This document shows, in pieces, positions 13,929 through 16,642 of a DNA stretch of 16,642 nt (positions are counted from its first letter, which is position 1; each line of letters opens with the position of its first letter). The DNA lies in NCBI GenBank assembly GCA_964647395.1, contig CAZYHR010000074.1, positions 1 through 16,642 of the forward strand. Reading direction: 5' to 3'. The DNA comes from Phosphoribacter sp964647395. GTDB taxonomy: Bacteria; Actinomycetota; Actinomycetes; Actinomycetales; Dermatophilaceae. A program made the position numbers and the translations under genes. The notes under the pieces were generated by a model, which saw nothing but the letters and a program-made list of their open reading frames with translations, had not been told where the DNA came from and did no database searches.

Positions 13929-15215
13929 GTGCAGCTCAACGCCTACCGCCACGTCCTGGCCGCCCCCGGGGTGCGCACGGTCCTCGCGTTGGGTTTCCTG
14001 GTGCGGCTGCCGATGTTCGCCACCGGCATCGTGCTCACCCTGCACGTGGTCGCCGCCCTCGGCCGTTCCTACGGCGAGGCCGGCCTGGTCGGCGCGTGCT
14101 TCACCGTGGCGCTGGCGCTGTCGGCGCCCTGGCGGGGCCGGCTGCTGGACCGCCACGGGCTGCGCCGCACCGTGCTGCCCTCGATCCTGGTCACCTCGCT
14201 GGTGTGGACGACGATGCCGTTCCTGCCGTATGCCGCGCTGCTGCCGGCCAGCGTCGTGGCCGGCGCGTTCGCGGTGCCGTCCTTCTCGATCCTGCGCCAG
14301 GCGCTCATCGCCGCGGTGCCCGACGAGCGGCGCCGCACCGCGCTGTCGCTGGACTCGGTGTTCACCGAACTGTCCTTCATGATCGGTCCGGCGGTGGCCG
14401 TCTGGGCCGCCGCGACCTACGACACCCGCGCCGTGCTCGTTGTCCTCGCGGTGCTGTCGGCGTGCGCCGCGGTCGCCCTCTACGTCGTCGACCCGCCGAT
14501 GCGGTCGGCGCCCTCGGACTCGGTGCAGGACGAGGCGCCGGCGGCCGGGGTCTGCGCCGGGCAGGACGAGGTGCTGCCCGAGCCGACCGTGAGCGGCGGC
14601 GCCGAGTCCGCGGCCCGTCGGGGCGGCGGGTGGCTCAGCCTGGGCGTGGTGGCCGTGCTGCTCGCGGCCGCCTCGACGACGGTCGTGCTCGCCGGCACCG
14701 ACGTGTCGATCATCGCCGCCCTGCGGGCCACCGGAGACGCTGCGGCGATCGGCTGGGTCATGTCGGTGTGGGGTGCCGGCTCGCTGCTCGGCGGGCTGGT
14801 CTACGGCGCCTGGCACCGGTCGATCTCGGTCTTCTGGCTGCTCGGTGGCCTGGCCGCGATGACGATCCCCGTGGCCCTGGCCGCCAACCTGCCGGTCCTG
14901 GTCGTCCTGCTGTTCTGCTGCGGCGTGCTGTGCGCACCGACGATCACCGCGACCATCGACCACCTGTCCCGGCTCGTGCCGGAGGACTGCCGGGGCGAAG
15001 CCATGGGCTGGCACGGCTCGGCGATGACGGCCGGCCAGGCGCTCGGTGCCCCGCTGTCCGGCTTCGCCATCGACCATGCCGGCTGGGGCTGGGGCTTCGT
15101 GTCGGTGTCGCTCATCGGCCTGCTCGTCGCCGTCGTCGGTGCCGTCGGCGAGCGACTGCACCGACGGCGGCGGGTGTCGGCGCCGGGCCGGTCGGCGGCG
15201 CCGGCGCACCGCTGA
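13929..15215 (+). CDS. Major facilitator superfamily transporter
   Basis: A 428-residue inner-membrane transporter with about 12 hydrophobic segments in two halves. Helices cover roughly residues 14-190 and 235-415, with a polar cytoplasmic loop (about 191-233, acidic and Gly/Ala-rich) between them. A motif-A-like sequence, GRLLDRHGLRR (70-80), lies between segments 2 and 3. Other features are AVPSFSILRQALIAAVPDERRR (two parts, 115-136) and the second-half GAGSLLGGLVYGAWHR. The pattern resembles drug- or metabolite-efflux MFS proteins of actinobacteria; the substrate cannot be assigned. The start GTG 13929 lies after a hairpin and lacks a clear ribosome site. The C-terminus is a short Arg-rich tail. 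Confidence 0.82.
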   Translation: MQLNAYRHVLAAPGVRTVLALGFLVRLPMFATGIVLTLHVVAALGRSYGEAGLVGACFTVALALSAPWRGRLLDRHGLRRTVLPSILVTSLVWTTMPFLPYAALLPASVVAGAFAVPSFSILRQALIAAVPDERRRTALSLDSVFTELSFMIGPAVAVWAAATYDTRAVLVVLAVLSACAAVALYVVDPPMRSAPSDSVQDEAPAAGVCAGQDEVLPEPTVSGGAESAARRGGGWLSLGVVAVLLAAASTTVVLAGTDVSIIAALRATGDAAAIGWVMSVWGAGSLLGGLVYGAWHRSISVFWLLGGLAAMTIPVALAANLPVLVVLLFCCGVLCAPTITATIDHLSRLVPEDCRGEAMGWHGSAMTAGQALGAPLSGFAIDHAGWGWGFVSVSLIGLLVAVVGAVGERLHRRRRVSAPGRSAAPAHR

Positions 15216-15234
15216 CCTGTGCCCCGATCGGGCG

Positions 15235-15602
15235 ATGGCCGCGGTCCGCACCGCGGACCTCGCCGCCGCCGAACGGGCCCTGGCCGCGGCCGGAGAGCGC
15301 TTCGACCAGGTCGGGCAGGACGGCGGGCCCGACGACGGCGAGGGCTACTCGATCAGTGACGTCTCCGACCCGGCCCGCACGACGACGCCGAGCAGGGCGG
15401 GGCGGTGGTCGCCATCGACATCGACTCCGACGGGGTCTGGGCGCCCTGGATGTTCCGGACCTTGCTGCGCATCGTCGCCGAGGAACTGCGGGCGGCCGCC
15501 GCGGTGCCGGCCCGGATCACCCCGCTCATCACCCACGACCGGCTCGAGTGGCTCGAGGGGACGGGCGCCGCCTACCCCGCCGAGGCGGAGCTCACCGGCT
15601 GA
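15235..15602 (+). pseudogene. Frameshifted small conserved-looking hypothetical gene
   Basis: From ATG 15235 the first frame reads MAAVRTADLAAAERALAAAG, then ERFDQVGQDGG..EGYSISDVSDPA, after which it turns into Ser/Thr/Arg-rich noise. The protein-like reading resumes one frame over as HDDAEQGGAVVAIDIDSDG, VWAPWMFRTLLRIVAEELRA and ARITPLITHDRLEWLEGTG, to the TGA at 15600-15602. Joining the halves at about 15376-15381 gives a ~120-residue soluble protein with a predicted helix, a central strand VVAIDID and a helix-strand end. I do not recognise the family. A single missing base explains the break, as in the rluA gene, so this may be sequence error rather than decay. It lies 19 bases after the MFS stop and has no evident ribosome site. 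Confidence 0.6.
15376..15381 (+). other. Frame break in the small hypothetical gene
   Basis: The coding signal moves from frame 1 (GAC CCG GCC, ending 15375) to frame 3 (CAC GAC GAC from 15378). Insertion of one base in CGCACGACG restores one frame. The direction of the shift equals that seen in the RluA-family gene. Confidence 0.55.
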
Positions 15603-15615
15603 AGGGCCCGCGGGC

Positions 15616-15624
15616 TGGTATCCT
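15616..15624 (+). promoter_or_regulatory. Putative extended -10 promoter of infC
   Basis: TGGTATCCT contains a TG extension and the -10-like TATCCT (15619-15624), 14 bases after the preceding stop codon begins a gene-free stretch. Transcription would start near 15631, giving a leader of about 270 bases before infC. No good -35 is seen. Confidence 0.45.
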
Positions 15625-15626
15625 TG

Positions 15627-15638
15627 CTGGTCGACCAG
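15627..15638. promoter_or_regulatory. Perfect palindrome at the expected infC transcription start
   Basis: CTGGTCGACCAG is a 12-base perfect palindrome beginning two bases after the -10-like element. It may be an operator or a 5' mRNA hairpin; chance occurrence cannot be excluded. Confidence 0.3.
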
Positions 15639-15753
15639 TCGTCGCGGTGTGCCGTGGCGACGTGCAAGAGAAGCCCTGCTTCCACCCGCGCCGGCCGTCA
15701 GGTCGCCGGGTCAGGTCCGGACACCGGGTCCGCCCGGGCGTCGCGCCGGCTGC

Positions 15754-15862
15754 GTATGCCGCGTGGCGCGGTCCGTGCGACCGCCCCCGAGGGGCGGGCG
15801 TGCGGCATACCGTCCGTGCCCAGGCCTCTCGAGCACCCCGGTGACGAGAGGCCTTCTCTCGT
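15754..15862 (+). ncRNA. Structured infC leader with alternative hairpins (possible attenuator)
   Basis: A nine-pair stem, GTATGCCGC (15754-15762) with GCGGCATAC (15802-15810), closes a domain with inner hairpins. These are GCGGTC/GACCGC (15768-15773 with 15779-15784) and the partly competing CCGCCCC/GGGGCGG (15781-15787 with 15791-15797). Downstream, GGCCTCTCG (15823-15831) pairs perfectly with CGAGAGGCC (15845-15853), and CACC/GGTG can extend this stem inside the loop. The 3' arm can instead pair forward: ACGAGAG (15844-15850) with CTCTCGT (15856-15862). The two hairpins cannot form together. A TTCTCTC run follows the first. This is the layout of a terminator/antiterminator or start-site switch before infC, whose leader is regulatory in several bacteria. 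I cannot assign it to a named RNA family. Confidence 0.5.
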
Positions 15863-15890
15863 GCCCGCGGCGGTCGCCACGACCGACACG

Positions 15891-15906
15891 AAGGAGCAAC
15901 CACATC
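15891..15906 (+). promoter_or_regulatory. Ribosome binding site and ATC start of infC
   Basis: AAGGAG (15891-15896) lies seven bases before ATC 15904. No ATG, GTG or TTG occurs in this frame close upstream, and the IF-3 sequence begins exactly here (ISEPRINERIRV). The rare start codon is decided by this site. Confidence 0.8.
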
Positions 15907-16642
15907 AGCGAGCCTCGCATCAACGAGCGCATCCGGGTCCCCGAGGTGCGTCTGGTGGGACCCAACGGCGAGCAGGTCGGCATCGTCCGCGTCGAGGACG
16001 CGCTGCGCCTGGCCGCCGAGGCCGACCTCGACCTGGTCGAGGTCGCCCCGATGGCGCGACCGCCCGTGGCCAAGCTCATGGACTTCGGCAAGTACAAGTA
16101 CGAAGCCGCCATGAAGGCCCGGGAGGCCCGCAAGAACCAGGTCAACACGGTCATCAAGGAGATCAAGCTCCGGCCCAAGATCGACCCGCACGACTACGGC
16201 ACCAAGAAGGGCCACGTCGAGCGCTTCCTCAAGGCCGGCGACAAGGTCAAGGTGACGATCATGTTCCGCGGGCGCGAGCAGAGCCGGCCCGAGCTGGGGG
16301 TCCGGCTGCTGCAGCGCCTGGCCGAGGACGTCGCCGAGCTCGGCTTCGTCGAGTCGGCTCCCAAGCAGGACGGCCGCAACATGATCATGGTCATCGGCCC
16401 GACCAAGAAGAAGTCCGAGGCCAAGGCCGAGGCCCGTCGGGCCCGGGAGGGCACCCAGGCGCCCGCGACCCCGCACGGCCGGGCCGAACGCGCGGCGGTC
16501 CCCGACCCGCGGGTCGACCGGGCCCCCGAGCCCGACGCCGAGCCGACGACCGACCTGGAACTCCCGGCCGCCGCCGAGCCGGTCGCTGCCGAGCCGGTCG
16601 CTGCCGAGCCGGTCGCTGCCGAGCCGGTCGCTGCCGAGCCGG
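15904..16642 (+). CDS. infC: Translation initiation factor IF-3 (partial, runs off the window)
   Basis: IF-3 binds the 30S subunit, keeps it apart from 50S and checks start codon and initiator tRNA. The reading starts at ATC 15904 and is open to the window end, at least 246 codons. The N-terminal domain holds RINERIRVPEVRLVGPNGEQ and VDLVEV-type sequence (DLDLVEVAPMARPPVAKLMD), then the signature FGKYKYEAAMKAREARKNQ. The C-terminal domain carries IKEIKLRPKIDPHDYGTKK, HVERFLKAGDKVKVTIMFRG and ends at MIMVIGPTKKK (160-170). After this the normal protein would end, but a long Ala/Glu/Pro tail follows, finishing in tandem AEPVA units. An ATC start matches the known use of rare start codons in infC, which lets IF-3 repress its own synthesis; that autoregulation is inferred here. 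rpmI and rplT would be expected just downstream. Confidence 0.95.
   Translation, partial: MSEPRINERIRVPEVRLVGPNGEQVGIVRVEDALRLAAEADLDLVEVAPMARPPVAKLMDFGKYKYEAAMKAREARKNQVNTVIKEIKLRPKIDPHDYGTKKGHVERFLKAGDKVKVTIMFRGREQSRPELGVRLLQRLAEDVAELGFVESAPKQDGRNMIMVIGPTKKKSEAKAEARRAREGTQAPATPHGRAERAAVPDPRVDRAPEPDAEPTTDLELPAAAEPVAAEPVAAEPVAAEPVAAEP
16573..16642 (+). repeat. 15-base tandem repeat in the infC tail (AEPVA)
   Basis: GCCGAGCCGGTCGCT is repeated without change at 16573-16587, 16588-16602, 16603-16617 and 16618-16632, with ten bases of a fifth copy at the window edge. Each unit encodes AEPVA. Identical copies at the base level suggest recent expansion, and the true number may be misassembled. 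Confidence 0.9.

Noticed and set aside
12579..15251. 890-codon minus-strand open frame
   Set aside because: It spans DUF445 and MFS genes in reverse, is low-complexity and has no recognisable domain.

Overview
The window is very GC-rich, uses many GTG starts and four-base start/stop overlaps, and carries the gene order hisD-hisC-hisB-(hypothetical)-hisH-priA-sseB-like-DUF445-MFS-infC. A PriA-type isomerase replaces a standard HisA. Together these point to a high-GC actinobacterium, most likely Micrococcales and probably the Intrasporangiaceae/Dermatophilaceae group. The family placement is inferred from gene order and protein character, not from a database search. A run of ten Ns inside hisB and two single-base frame breaks show that this is draft-quality sequence.

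Positions 1-1413 form an accessory patch of gene remnants. They comprise the 3' end of a secreted or surface protein (minus strand), a polymorphic-toxin ADP-ribosyltransferase C-terminus without its N-terminal part (plus), an intact small protein overlapping the toxin stop by one base that is probably its immunity protein (plus), and the last ~55 codons of an XRE-type regulator (minus). Base composition here is visibly less GC-rich than in the rest, and this is where transfer and decay are evident.

Positions 1414-6155 hold three housekeeping-type genes on the plus strand: a frameshifted RluA-family pseudouridine synthase, an S9 prolyl oligopeptidase/oligopeptidase B with a complete Ser-Asp-His triad, and an acyl-CoA synthetase of the AMP-forming family. 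Positions 6156-6290 contain a hairpin and a short imperfect repeat.

Positions 6291-11516 are a tightly packed histidine operon: hisD, hisC, hisB, an unrecognised 203-residue gene, hisH and priA. Most junctions are ATGA or GTGA overlaps. These enzymes cover imidazole glycerol phosphate formation (the HisH glutaminase half), dehydration, transamination and oxidation to histidine, plus the PriA isomerisation step that may be shared with tryptophan synthesis. hisF, the partner of hisH, is not in the window. hisB is interrupted by a scaffold gap whose flanks are duplicated.

Positions 11513-15602 hold an SseB-like protein with a His-rich N-terminus, a DUF445 membrane protein, a 12-TM MFS transporter and a small frameshifted hypothetical gene. 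Positions 15603-15903 are a structured leader with a promoter, a closed multi-stem domain and mutually exclusive hairpins, followed by infC (IF-3). infC starts at a non-canonical ATC codon and runs off the window in an AEPVA repeat. The most interesting items are the toxin/immunity remnant, the infC leader switch, the unknown gene inside the his operon and an Arg-to-Gln change at a PriA active-site position.
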